Counted from the stretch's first letter, positions 8,408 to 16,231 are shown. The stretch: 64,000 bases of DNA from Mariniplasma anaerobium (GCF_016865445.1 NZ_AP024412.1:1364001-1428000); one strand, 5' to 3'. Notes: a model not told the origin generated them from the sequence alone. Numbers and translations: made by a program.

Positions 8408-8947
8408 TTAAAAAATAACACTGCAACTTGAAACTAGCTCTACTACTATTTTATAGATGATATTTTCATCATCAAAATATAATATGATACGAACGTCTTC
8501 ATTTTCAAAAACATTCCCTATATTATCTGACTTATCAAACCCTATAGTGTTCATAAATAATATAATCTCTTCCTCGTCATATATATCCCCAACAGAATAG
8601 TCATATACATTTATTGATGGATCAGATGTATAAATTCTTGTGATCACATACTCATCCGTACAATCTGGATATCCACTTACATCATAATATGTAACAGGAT
8701 TATCACTCATAAATACATTAATGTCATCTTCATACACATCAATACTGGAATCGACTAATGTATACATGCCAAATCCTCCAAATACTGAAAACTCAGATTT
8801 AATTTCATCTGTTACAATAGTTTTAAGTTCATATGTAAAATTACTATGATTTTTTAAATCTTCAAGGACATTATCGGTTTTAATTTGTGAACAACTCGAT
8901 AGAATCATTACCGATAGAATACAAAATAGTATTGATACTTTTTTCAT
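8408..8947 (-). CDS. Small secreted lipoprotein, unknown function
   Basis: 179 residues. The N-terminus MKKVSILFCILSVMILSSC is a lipoprotein signal with lipobox LSSC (Cys19), so the mature protein should be anchored to the outer face of the membrane. The mature part is acidic with many Asp/Glu/Tyr (for example DEYVITRIYTSDPSINVYDY) and no motif I recognise. It has a strong ribosome site, GGAGGTG. It stands alone on the left side of the island, with repeat sequence downstream. Confidence 0.7.
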   Translation of the reverse strand: MKKVSILFCILSVMILSSCSQIKTDNVLEDLKNHSNFTYELKTIVTDEIKSEFSVFGGFGMYTLVDSSIDVYEDDINVFMSDNPVTYYDVSGYPDCTDEYVITRIYTSDPSINVYDYSVGDIYDEEEIILFMNTIGFDKSDNIGNVFENEDVRIILYFDDENIIYKIVVELVSSCSVIF

Positions 8948-9064
8948 TTTGACACCTCCACTATATGTTTTTTATAATTTTTCTTTATAGATGTTTTATA
9001 TCTTAGATTGATATATGTCAACAAGAGGGAGATGTCTTACATCAAAATGAGAATATAATACAAA

Positions 9065-9104
9065 TTGGCACCCCTACTAATAAATTAGCACCTGCCGCAT
9101 TATT
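9065..9104. repeat. Two-unit 20-bp-period repeat (GCACC type)
   Basis: Units begin TTGGCACCCCTACTAATAAA at 9065 and TTAGCACCTGCC at 9085, exactly 20 bases apart. They resemble the TTACGCACCCCT units at 10081-10160. Probably a remnant of the same kind of element end. Confidence 0.5.
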
Positions 9105-9199
9105 CCCATGTGTAAAGATGGTTCTTCTTAAAAATGATTCTGTGAAAACGACTGCTCAAATTAACTTACATAGTTCTTAATTATATATGAAAACAAAAA

Positions 9200-9466
9200 C
9201 TATAGTTTGTTTAAAATGTCATGGTGACCAATGTCTATCATCAATATCAAATTCTCATTTTGATATGTCCAAATTGCTCTGATTGACATATTGATGCTAG
9301 ACTCAAATAGAATCTCACTACCTTTGATCTTTTTTGTTCTAAGACTTGGGTGTCTGTGATTCTCTATAAATAAAGATAACTTATTGTAGAATAATCTCTT
9401 TTCTTGATTTTGCAACTTTGAAAAAGATTTCTTAAACCTGGTCGAAAATAATATTTCATATGTCAT
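9200..9466 (-). CDS. RelE/ParE-superfamily toxin
   Basis: 88 residues. The sequence (start MTYEILFSTRFKKSFSKL, then HPSLRTKKIKG, MSIRAIWTYQ and LMIDIGHHDIL) follows the RelE/ParE toxin fold, in the subgroup with an HPSLR motif and a terminal GxHD motif. These toxins usually cleave mRNA on the ribosome or, less often, poison gyrase. It overlaps the upstream antitoxin gene by 4 bases (ATGA), the standard arrangement for translational coupling. The island setting supports a mobile toxin-antitoxin pair. Confidence 0.8.
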   Translation of the reverse strand: MTYEILFSTRFKKSFSKLQNQEKRLFYNKLSLFIENHRHPSLRTKKIKGSEILFESSINMSIRAIWTYQNENLILMIDIGHHDILNKL

Positions 9467-9759
9467 TTTTTTGATTCTTTGTCTTTCTCATCATCTTCAT
9501 CTGAATCTTCTAAGTAGTTTATAGCTTCTTCTACAGATTTAAAAGGTCCAACATTGTACTTTGAAGGGTCTTCATTTATTCTCATCACAGTTTCTTCTAA
9601 TTTTTGGATGTATGATTTTGAATATATTGCGACTGGCTCAATCACAATGACTCCTTTTTTTATAGAAATCTCAAGTTGGTCTTTTTCTTGAAGATTTAAC
9701 TCATTAATGATTTCTTTGGGTATCGTTATTTGAGATTTTTTCCTTAGTTCTATAATCAT
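9463..9759 (-). CDS. AbrB/SpoVT-type antitoxin
   Basis: 98 residues with the ATG at 9759, chosen because AGAGG lies 8 bases upstream; a GTG three codons earlier would overlap the ribosome site. Residues about 2-45 are a swapped-hairpin AbrB DNA-binding domain (ELRKKSQITIPKEIINEL, then LEISIKKGVIVIEP). The C-terminal half is acidic (EDSDEDDEKDKESKK), as is typical for toxin-neutralising tails. First gene of the two-gene operon with the RelE-like toxin, and likely autorepresses it. Confidence 0.82.
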   Translation of the reverse strand: MIIELRKKSQITIPKEIINELNLQEKDQLEISIKKGVIVIEPVAIYSKSYIQKLEETVMRINEDPSKYNVGPFKSVEEAINYLEDSDEDDEKDKESKK

Positions 9760-9855
9760 CGAATCCACCTCTTTCCTATTTTCCTATTTTCTTACTTTCT
9801 AACTATATTTTACCACTTTGTGTATATTTATGCAATATTAATTGTACTTAATTCT

Positions 9856-9913
9856 GTAATCGTTAAATTGTTAGGTAATCGTGTAAATTGTTGAGTAATC
9901 GTTAAAAGGTTGA
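9856..9913. repeat. Three-unit 19-20-bp tandem array (GTAATCGT type)
   Basis: Units start at 9856, 9875 and 9895, each beginning GTAATCGT and continuing as AAATTGTTAG or a variant. A near-identical three-unit array lies at 13763-13821. Period and phasing fit protein-binding arrays such as transposon ends or iterons. Confidence 0.75.
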
Positions 9914-9977
9914 ATGCAGAAATCAAATATGCTCAGTAAAAGTTCTAAATCGAACCTCTACAGAACACATAGAACTA

Positions 9978-10080
9978 GGAATATAGGGGAAAAGTGCCCT
10001 TTATGCATGAAAAAAAGGCTTAATACGATTGTATCAAACCTATGCTTCTTATATGTGTTGGGTGACCTATTTTGATACAA
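9978..10080 (-). repeat. Copy 2 of the tRNA-Leu 3'-flank/terminator repeat
   Basis: Shares GGAATATAGGG, TGCATGAAAAAAAGGC, GTATCAAACCTATGCTTCTT and ATATG with the authentic tRNA-Leu downstream region at 13884-13961. It continues into TGTTGGGTGACCTATTTTG, as in copy 1. Read on the minus strand, the stem (10017-10026 with 10031-10040) pairs throughout if G-U pairs are allowed and is followed by T-rich sequence. Confidence 0.8.
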
Positions 10081-10160
10081 TTACGCACCCCTAGTAGAAT
10101 TTACGCACCCCTAGTGATTTTTACGCACCCCTGCTAAAATCTACGCACCCCTAGAAAATG
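10081..10160. repeat. Four-unit 20-bp tandem array (TTACGCACCCCT)
   Basis: Units begin exactly at 10081, 10101, 10121 and 10141. Each starts with (T/C)TACGCACCCCT followed by a variable 8-base AT-rich part. One more unit follows copy 1 of the terminator repeat (8246). The exact 20-base spacing puts the cores about two helical turns apart. Confidence 0.85.
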
Positions 10161-10281
10161 TTATGAAACCTATAACAATTGCCCACTTTTAAAAGAATAT
10201 ATCTCTAAAATCCCTCTTATTCTAAAGTTTTTTTTTGTAAAAATGCCTGCATAACATAGTAAAATTTATTATGAAATTCAA

Positions 10282-11043
10282 TTATTTTTTTGAAAAATCA
10301 AACATATGTTGATCTATATATCCTAACCTACAAGAATGACATACTTTATCAACGCATTCAGTTGATTCCAAAACGTTTAGTTCTCCTCCACATTTAGGAC
10401 AATTTACAATATTTTCAGCTGTCTTATTAATTTCAAACTCACCTACAGGCAGCAAGAAATATACAGGTTTCCCAACCTTACTTTCCAATTCATGGCATAT
10501 TTCTAACCCTCTTTTAGTCAATTGTGAATCATAATAGGTTAGTTGTCTCTTAGTAAATCTGTCAGACAAAGAGCTCATCCAAACATCTACTACACTATTG
10601 TACATTCTCTGATAACTTAAAATAGAAAAATGCTCATCTTCACTAAATATATATGGTAACTTGATTAAAGGTATCTCTTTACCACAATCCCCACATAATA
10701 CGGGGCTTGAATCATCTCCATAGTAAGTTCCTAAAACATAAAAACTATGTTCCTGACATTGACATGAATCCGATGCAAACCCATCATCAGATATAATCTC
10801 ATATGTGAATTCAACTTTTTCTAGAATATTTCGAATGTAAACATTGAAGTATTTTGCTTCAATAGAATCATCATCTGTGGTTGTCACTGTCGCAATATAA
10901 AAACAATTGTGTTTTTCAACTATGTAGTTGATTAAGATTTGACCATTCTTATAGAGCATAGACAATAGGTCTTCAACTAAATCTATTGGATTGTCACATG
11001 TTTGGTCTTTAATTGTAATCTTCATTCTTCCAATCTTATACAT
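10282..11043 (-). CDS. Zn-ribbon protein, DUF2310-like
   Basis: 253 residues. It has two Cys clusters: CQCQEH...CGDCGKEIPLIKLP around residues 113-150, and CPKCGGEL...CHSCRLGY near 217-242, both suited to zinc binding. The pattern of a CGDCG knuckle followed by IPLIKLP resembles the DUF2310 Zn-ribbon family. I recognise no catalytic motif. The ribosome site AGGAAGG lies 8-9 bases before the ATG at 11043. It is the last gene of the minus-strand series in the island. Confidence 0.65.
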   Translation of the reverse strand: MYKIGRMKITIKDQTCDNPIDLVEDLLSMLYKNGQILINYIVEKHNCFYIATVTTTDDDSIEAKYFNVYIRNILEKVEFTYEIISDDGFASDSCQCQEHSFYVLGTYYGDDSSPVLCGDCGKEIPLIKLPYIFSEDEHFSILSYQRMYNSVVDVWMSSLSDRFTKRQLTYYDSQLTKRGLEICHELESKVGKPVYFLLPVGEFEINKTAENIVNCPKCGGELNVLESTECVDKVCHSCRLGYIDQHMFDFSKK

Positions 11044-11116
11044 TTTAACACCCTTCCTAAAACTTTATTTGTGGTGATGAGGAGATGTGCAATACTTAGG
11101 GCAGAATATATAAACG

Positions 11117-11578
11117 CTAATATTTTACATCAAATAATAGACACTCATAAAATCCAATTACGGAATCTTGATATTTATGCGAAAGCTTGAAATCATCAAA
11201 TGTCCATCGATGATTGTAGAATGGCTTATTAATTATTGAAATCAATTTTGAAAAGAATTTCGGTGATCCAAACTTTTCCTCAACATAATTATGTAGGATA
11301 TTCATGTTATTTGTATCTATATAAATAGCCTTTGAATTTTTATCTCTCTCTTGTTTTGTTTGTGATACTATAATTTCCATTTTATAACCAAAATCATTGA
11401 AGGTAATTCTACTAAAGACATCTATATCTATAGGATAAAGTTTCGCTTCAAAGATATAAAAATGAGAATCGTTTCTTTCACACTTTAATATATTAACTAA
11501 ATCTTCTTCAGTGAGTTTCCAATTTATATTTATTTTAGGATCAATAAACTCAATCCCTGTAACATTGGTTTTCATCAT
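11117..11578 (-). CDS. Hypothetical protein, immunity-protein-like
   Basis: 153 residues from the ATG at 11578, chosen because GGAGG lies about 10 bases upstream; the longer frame to 11641 has no ribosome site. Soluble, alternating strands, no Cys motif. It contains FDDFKLSHKYQDSVIGFYEC near the end, an arrangement reminiscent of small polymorphic-toxin immunity proteins, but I cannot name a family. It sits between the DUF2310-like gene and another immunity-like gene. Confidence 0.5.
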   Translation of the reverse strand: MMKTNVTGIEFIDPKININWKLTEEDLVNILKCERNDSHFYIFEAKLYPIDIDVFSRITFNDFGYKMEIIVSQTKQERDKNSKAIYIDTNNMNILHNYVEEKFGSPKFFSKLISIINKPFYNHRWTFDDFKLSHKYQDSVIGFYECLLFDVKY

Positions 11579-11660
11579 TGTACTTACAACCTCCACAGAT
11601 TGAGTAAAAATATCTATTTTGAATAAAGATGCGCAAATCATTAACGCTAGTTTGCATTAA

Positions 11661-12083
11661 TCACTTTAAATAATTTTCTAATTCAAATTCACCTATGACT
11701 TTTATAAAATCATTCATATAGCTCTGATCTACTACTTCTTCAAATTCGATTTTAAAATTTCGGAAATCCTGATCAACTAATTTACCTTTAATCGTGAACT
11801 TTCCATTTTTACTTATAAATTCAACATATTGTTCATACCCATAAGGCTCTTTAATGATTGCATTTCCTGTTTTTAAAGACTTAAACAAATTAACGATATC
11901 AATTAAAAAATTAACGAAGTCTTTATGATATAGATCCAAATATGACTTTGCAGCATATTTATCGGATTTTATAGATACTCGGATTGTTCCGGAAATTGGT
12001 GCATCCATATTAATATCTTTCTCATAAAAACCAATATCGTAAAACATGATACTAAAGTCATCTCGATTAAGTATAAAATTCAT
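11661..12083 (-). CDS. Hypothetical protein, WapI-immunity-like
   Basis: 140 residues from the ATG at 12083, selected because GGAGG precedes it by about 7 bases; the upstream in-frame ATG at 12113 lacks this. Predicted all-beta N-terminal half (ISGTIRVSIKSDKYAAKSYLDLY) followed by a helix and further strands. Its order of elements resembles WapI-type immunity proteins, in which a short beta-sheet protein neutralises a contact-dependent toxin. No cognate toxin is visible. Low-confidence assignment. Confidence 0.5.
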   Translation of the reverse strand: MNFILNRDDFSIMFYDIGFYEKDINMDAPISGTIRVSIKSDKYAAKSYLDLYHKDFVNFLIDIVNLFKSLKTGNAIIKEPYGYEQYVEFISKNGKFTIKGKLVDQDFRNFKIEFEEVVDQSYMNDFIKVIGEFELENYLK

Positions 12084-12175
12084 ATAATCGCCTCCTATTG
12101 CTAAAAACTCCATACTTTGTATAATTCACCTCTTAATACCAATTGTTTTAAAAAGATCAATATATCCTTTAATTT

Positions 12176-12694
12176 TTATCTGCCTTTAATATGCATATAG
12201 CTTGCCGCAGCCCACTCATCATCAAATTCTTTAATATGTGCTTTAGCATCTTGAAATAATTCACTAAGTTTTTGATCTTTAATTTTAAGAGCATTGATGA
12301 TCGAACCAATTCTATACCAACAAATAAGTTCTTTAATGTATTCATCTTTATCTCTGTAATATTTGTAGAATTTAGTAAGACTACAATCCTCAATACCCAA
12401 GTCATATGCTATTTGCCATACAGCCTTCTTGCTTCTTGTATGTAAAAATATATCTTCTAGCAAATGAGTGTAGTTTTCTTTGAAGTATGAAATGACCAAG
12501 GATATTTTGCCATTAGCAATTCTCATTCTTTCTTCTTTGAGTGCTTTTGCCTTATCAGCCTTTTCTTTGCATTCAGGACATAAAATTGTCTCATCATGAG
12601 ATGTTTGTCCCCAATCATTTGATCCATCAACTACTTTAATCAATCCTTTACCACATTGACATGGCTTTGTATGCTCATTGTAATCCCAACTCAT
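12176..12694 (-). CDS. Hypothetical protein with N-terminal Zn-ribbon
   Basis: 172 residues. The N-terminus has CQCGKGLIKVVDGS, then CPECKEKADKAK, a likely four-Cys zinc ribbon (Cys12, Cys14, Cys39 and Cys42). The rest is helical and charged, with a run of aromatic residues (YKYYRDKDEYIKELICWYRI). The ribosome site is GGGGG 7 bases before the ATG. Function unknown. It lies 54 bases downstream of the HEPN-like gene and may share its transcript. Confidence 0.6.
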   Translation of the reverse strand: MSWDYNEHTKPCQCGKGLIKVVDGSNDWGQTSHDETILCPECKEKADKAKALKEERMRIANGKISLVISYFKENYTHLLEDIFLHTRSKKAVWQIAYDLGIEDCSLTKFYKYYRDKDEYIKELICWYRIGSIINALKIKDQKLSELFQDAKAHIKEFDDEWAAASYMHIKGR

Positions 12695-12748
12695 TATATT
12701 ACCCCCAAAATGAAGTCTACTTTACTTTATATTTATACGTCAATATAT

Positions 12749-13609
12749 CTAAGAAAATTTGGATTTAGAAATTTGTGATATTGCAGCTTTTAAAACTTGA
12801 AAACAAATCTTAACAGTTTCTTCACTTGGATTAAATCCCGTACTCATTTGTTGATAAGGATGTATATAGTTACGGAAATATCTTAAAGAGCTTGCAAATT
12901 TTTGCACATCTTCCATTATACCTCCAATTTCATACGTCACATTAATAAAATCATTAAGTGTCCAATCATATAATTTTTTTACAGATCCATCTGTGTTTTT
13001 CGGTGATGAAGTAGCCATATTGTATTCTTTAGGATATTTATTTGCAATTGCTAAAAGCAATCCTTCAAGTATACTTCCCATCATTATGACAGAGGACAAT
13101 GGTGTTTCATTGGCAATCAAAACTTTCAATTCTACAATACGATTTTCTAATATGGTTGAAATTGCTCCTTCAATTTTAATCTTTGATAAATCAACCTCAC
13201 CATAATCTACACTTAGAAATTCTTTTTCTGTGGAAGTCACTTTATCTTCTTTCTCGTAAATTGATACAGTTTTTAAGAAAGTGATTTCTCGTTCTTTTCT
13301 TTTTATAATCCATCCATCATAAGAAATATATTGATTAAAATCTTCAATTAACTCGTCCAATAATTGATAATTTCCGATGAATAAATTTGGTGCAAAAACA
13401 TTTTTTATACACTTATCAAGTTCTGGTTTACCATTAATAATTTTCAATCTCGAATCAGTATACACCCATCTAGAAGGAAACCCTTCACCATATTCGTCCT
13501 TAAAGCCAAGTAAATTAAAAAAGCTAACCAAAACTGGCCCAGATCTATATTGACTTTTTTCGTTGATTATTATTCTCAGTTCTTTTAATGTCGTCTCATT
13601 TAGTAACAT
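12749..13609 (-). CDS. HEPN/AbiJ-like protein (candidate abortive-infection RNase)
   Basis: 286 residues. The C-terminal half has the arrangement typical of AbiJ-type and related HEPN proteins: a helix with MMGSILEGLLLAIANKYP, then a helix with the motif LRYFRNYIHPYQQ (RN..H, residues about 245-257), the expected catalytic dyad region of HEPN ribonucleases. The N-terminal half is a separate alpha/beta region with GFKDEYGEGFPSRWVYTD. Such proteins often act in phage defence or as toxins. Ribosome site GGAAGGG. First gene of the island's minus-strand series. Confidence 0.55.
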   Translation of the reverse strand: MLLNETTLKELRIIINEKSQYRSGPVLVSFFNLLGFKDEYGEGFPSRWVYTDSRLKIINGKPELDKCIKNVFAPNLFIGNYQLLDELIEDFNQYISYDGWIIKRKEREITFLKTVSIYEKEDKVTSTEKEFLSVDYGEVDLSKIKIEGAISTILENRIVELKVLIANETPLSSVIMMGSILEGLLLAIANKYPKEYNMATSSPKNTDGSVKKLYDWTLNDFINVTYEIGGIMEDVQKFASSLRYFRNYIHPYQQMSTGFNPSEETVKICFQVLKAAISQISKSKFS

Positions 13610-13762
13610 AATAATTAAACCCTTCCAAAATATTAACTTTCTTATGAAAAATATTAATCCCCTTAATTTTACTAAGTGTTCTTTCTAGTATTATAGCACT
13701 TGATTGTTCATTATTCTATATCGTATACGTATATTTGTTAATCAAATCAGGAAATCAATTGT

Positions 13763-13821
13763 GTAATCGTGTAAATTGTTAGGTAATCGTGTATATAGTT
13801 AAGTAATCGTTAAAAGGTTAA
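13763..13821. repeat. Three-unit 19-20-bp tandem array (GTAATCGT type), second copy
   Basis: Units start at 13763, 13783 and 13803 and match those at 9856-9913, including the terminal GTAATCGTTAAAAGGTT. Together with the terminator repeat downstream, the whole segment 13763-13961 is a diverged duplicate of 9856-10055. Confidence 0.8.
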
Positions 13822-13883
13822 ACTATTAAACCAAAAAAGCCCTACAAAAGTATTGAATTGTCCCTCTACAGGACACATGAAAT

Positions 13884-13961
13884 TTGGAATATAGGGCAAA
13901 ATCTCCCTTTCTGCATGAAAAAAAGGCCTGATACATTTGTATCAAACCTATGCTTCTTATA
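13884..13961 (-). repeat. Copy 3 of the terminator repeat (native tRNA-Leu downstream region)
   Basis: Matches the copies at 8121 and 9978 from GGAATATAGGGCAAAATCT to CTTATATG, where the tRNA 3' end begins. In the other two copies this point is followed by TGTTGGGT instead, so 13961/13962 is the junction between shared and unshared sequence. Confidence 0.8.
13925..13948 (-). terminator. Terminator of tRNA-Leu
   Basis: Minus-strand stem GGTTTGATAC / GTATCAGGCC with loop AAAT, 10 pairs allowing two G-U pairs, followed by seven Ts. Confidence 0.85.
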
Positions 13962-14047
13962 TGGTGCGAAAGATGAGATTTGAACTCACACGGCCCTAAA
14001 GCCACATGCCCCTCAAGCATGCGTGTCTACCATTCCACCACATCCGC
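13962..14047 (-). tRNA. tRNA-Leu (GAG)
   Basis: 86 nt with the 3' CCA encoded. Acceptor GCGGATG pairs with CTTTCGC (one T-T mismatch and one G-U). The anticodon arm is CATGC-TTGAGGG-GCATG, giving anticodon GAG (CUC/CUU codons). A variable arm with a GGC/GCC stem marks a class II tRNA, and the T arm is GTGAG-TTCAAAT-CTCAT. It lies between the fakA terminator and the accessory island, so its 3' flank is the probable island entry point. Confidence 0.93.
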
Positions 14048-14050
14048 TTT

Positions 14051-14074
14051 AAAAAAAGGGTTTCCCCTTTTTTT
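14051..14074 (-). terminator. Terminator between fakA and tRNA-Leu
   Basis: Perfect hairpin of 10 pairs: AAAAAAAGGG on one side and CCCTTTTTTT on the other around a 4-base loop. It overlaps the stop of fakA and works in both directions. Confidence 0.75.
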
Positions 14075-15726
14075 TATTCTACTGCAATTATAAATGAATA
14101 AATTTCTTGTTTACCATTAATTAAATCAACTTCAATATCAGGATTTAATTTTTTAGCATATTCTACAACAGCTAAAACTTCATCTTCTTTTGCATCAACA
14201 CCATGGAAAATAGTAATGATTTCTCTATCTTCATTGATCATGTCATCAAGCAGCTTTTGAGCTGTTTCAACTCTAGATGGTGTAGATACTAAGATTTTAC
14301 CTTTTGTAATGCCTATAAACTCACCATTTTTAATCTTAACACCATTAATTTCAGTATCTCTAACCGCATAAGTGATTTCAGCTGAACGCATTGTATCTAC
14401 GATAGCTGTCATTTCTTCAATGTTATCATCCAACTCTTGAGTTGGATCAAATGCCATTAATGATGAATATCCTTGTGCAATACTCTTAGTCTTTAAAACT
14501 CTGATTGAACGATCTTGACATAAATCAAGAGTTTGTTCTGCAGATAAGATAATATTCTTATTATTAGGTAAGATGATAATATGTTCAGCATTTAATTCTT
14601 CAACAGCTTTAACAAAAGCTTCAGTTGAAGGATTCATAGTTTGACCACCATCAATAATAGTTTGTACACCTAATTCTTTAAATGCTTCATGGATGCCTTC
14701 GCCTGATGCGACTGCAATAATTCCAAATTTAGCTTTTGCTTTTTCTACTTTATTTGGATTTGTTTGATCCATATTCATAATTGTTGAATGTTGTAATCTC
14801 ATATTCTCAATTTTCATGGTTTGTAAATCACCATATTTTTGAGCTAAAGTTAATGCAACACCTGGTTGATTTGTATGAACATGAATTTTAAGAAGATCAT
14901 CATCTGTAACAACTACTAATGAATCGCCCATTTGTGATAATGGATTTTTCATAAAATCTTCACTAAATTTTTCTGGATTGTGTAATTTAACAATAAATTC
15001 TGTACAATAGCCATATTTAATATCGACATTGCCTAACATTTCAGCACCATGGAAATGTTCCATAGTTGGTGCTTCTAAAGAAGCTTCAGATTCACTTAAC
15101 ATTTGACCATTAAGTGCCATCATCCATCCTTCAATGATTTTAATAAATCCTGCTCCACCACTATCTACTACACCAGCTTCTTTTAATACTGGTAATAAAT
15201 CTGGGGTTTTAATTAATGTTTCGTTTGCTTGTTCTAAATACATCTTTAATACTTCTTCAACACTATTTAAATTGGGTTGTTCACGGAGAACTTTTTCAGC
15301 TGATTCACGAACAACTGTTAAGATGGTTCCTTCAACAGGATCCATGACTGCACGATAAGCCATTTGATATCCACCAACAAGTGCTTGAATAAATTCTTGA
15401 ACTGTTGCTGATCCATTATCAATTTTTGCGATTTCAGAATACACTCCACGGAAAAATTGGGAAAGTATAACTCCAGAGTTACCTCTAGCTCCCATAAGTA
15501 ATCCACGTGATAAAATTTTAGATATATCTACTATTGATTGACTGTCTAAATTATGTACTTCTTTAACGCCGGCCATCATTGTCATTTGCATATTAGTTCC
15601 AGTATCGCCATCTGGCACTGGAAACACATTTAAATGATCAATTTCTTTGTGATTGTTTTTTAAGTTTACTGCTCCGTTAGTTACCATTTTTTTAAATAGA
15701 GATCCACTGACTGTTTTATTTGCCAT
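14074..15726 (-). CDS. fakA: Fatty-acid kinase ATP-binding subunit (DAK phosphatase family)
   Basis: 550 residues from the ATG at 15726, chosen because GAGGAGG lies 6 bases upstream and because homologues start here (MANKTVSGSLF). With FakB lipid carriers, FakA phosphorylates fatty acids for phospholipid synthesis. The N-terminal DhaL/Dak2 domain (about 5-190) has the Mg-ATP signature LNVFPVPDGDTGTNM and RGLLMGARGNSGVILSQF. A central linker and a C-terminal domain (about 300-550, with HVHTNQPG and TKGKILVSTP) complete the family layout. In Bacillus the gene follows asp23-like yloU, which is absent here. Important in a wall-less cell that may import fatty acids. Confidence 0.88.
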   Translation of the reverse strand: MANKTVSGSLFKKMVTNGAVNLKNNHKEIDHLNVFPVPDGDTGTNMQMTMMAGVKEVHNLDSQSIVDISKILSRGLLMGARGNSGVILSQFFRGVYSEIAKIDNGSATVQEFIQALVGGYQMAYRAVMDPVEGTILTVVRESAEKVLREQPNLNSVEEVLKMYLEQANETLIKTPDLLPVLKEAGVVDSGGAGFIKIIEGWMMALNGQMLSESEASLEAPTMEHFHGAEMLGNVDIKYGYCTEFIVKLHNPEKFSEDFMKNPLSQMGDSLVVVTDDDLLKIHVHTNQPGVALTLAQKYGDLQTMKIENMRLQHSTIMNMDQTNPNKVEKAKAKFGIIAVASGEGIHEAFKELGVQTIIDGGQTMNPSTEAFVKAVEELNAEHIIILPNNKNIILSAEQTLDLCQDRSIRVLKTKSIAQGYSSLMAFDPTQELDDNIEEMTAIVDTMRSAEITYAVRDTEINGVKIKNGEFIGITKGKILVSTPSRVETAQKLLDDMINEDREIITIFHGVDAKEDEVLAVVEYAKKLNPDIEVDLINGKQEIYSFIIAVE

Positions 15727-15938
15727 TTTGATCCTCCTCATATTTTGGAAAAATGCTTTATATATATTTTTCAATTAATTTCAAATTCACTACGTACTTC
15801 AAATAAATACTTTAACAGTATAGCACCATCGAAACTAAAATGCAACGCTATCTAACCTGTTAAATTCATTTATATTATATCATAAATTCATATTATGGTA
15901 TTAAAAACACAAAAATCACATTTTTATGTACTTACGTG

Positions 15939-15967
15939 TTGCAATTTCTCTCAATATATGTTAAATT
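15939..15967 (+). promoter_or_regulatory. Promoter of rpmB
   Basis: -35 TTGCAA at 15939-15944, a 17-base spacer, and -10 TAAATT at 15962-15967 preceded by TG two bases upstream. The rpmB start is 26 bases downstream. Confidence 0.6.
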
Positions 15968-15992
15968 TAATTGTGCAGTTAGGAGTGAGAAT

Positions 15993-16181
15993 ATGGCTAC
16001 ATGTTATGTAACAGGTAAAAAGACAGTTTTTGGAAACAAACGCAGTCATGCTTTAAATGCTACTCGCCGTACTTGGAAGAGTAATCTACAAACAGTTCGT
16101 ATTAAAGACGAAAATGGCAAAATCATTAAAGTTAAAGTGTCTGCTAGAGCTTTAAAAAAGAATAATTTAGAGCGCGTTTAA
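15993..16181 (+). CDS. rpmB: 50S ribosomal protein L28
   Basis: 62 residues from the ATG at 15993, with AGGAG 7 bases upstream; a longer in-frame extension has no ribosome site and does not match L28. The sequence [20 protein letters not shown] and the basic middle with [14 protein letters not shown] are typical of bacterial L28, and the length is normal. It contains two Cys-poor N-terminal positions only, so it is not the four-Cys Zn type. Divergent from fakA and convergent with the CotH-like gene, as in the Bacillus rpmB locus. Confidence 0.95.
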   Translation: MATCYVTGKKTVFGNKRSHALNATRRTWKSNLQTVRIKDENGKIIKVKVSARALKKNNLERV

Positions 16182-16188
16182 AAAAATA

Positions 16189-16208
16189 AAAAGGCTATTT
16201 AGCCTTTT
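16189..16208 (+). terminator. Bidirectional terminator between rpmB and the CotH-like gene
   Basis: Stem AAAAGGCT / AGCCTTTT with ATTT loop. T-run on the plus side, A-run on the minus side. It serves two convergent genes. Confidence 0.8.
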
Positions 16209-16231
16209 ATTTTTTTTATTTGACCACTTAT

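Larger units (their letters stand above)
9760..10281. other. Gene-free repeat region inside the island
   Basis: About 520 bases without a supported gene. It contains, in order, a three-unit TAATCG array (9856-9913), copy 2 of the tRNA-Leu terminator repeat (9978-10080), and a four-unit ACGCACCCCT array (10081-10160). The last 120 bases show nothing specific. Confidence 0.7.
13610..13961. other. Gene-free repeat region between the island genes and tRNA-Leu
   Basis: About 350 bases without a gene. It contains a three-unit GTAATCGT array (13763-13821) and the authentic downstream region and terminator of tRNA-Leu (13884-13961), which was the source or sibling of the copies at 8121 and 9978. The first 150 bases show only AT-rich sequence. 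Confidence 0.7.

Noticed and set aside
10081-10160. Possible CRISPR array
   Set aside because: Units are 20 bases in total with about 12 conserved bases and 8-base variable parts, too short for repeats plus spacers; no cas genes are nearby.
13826-14020. 64-codon open frame on the minus strand overlapping tRNA-Leu
   Set aside because: It overlaps the structural tRNA and its terminator; no ribosome site supports it.
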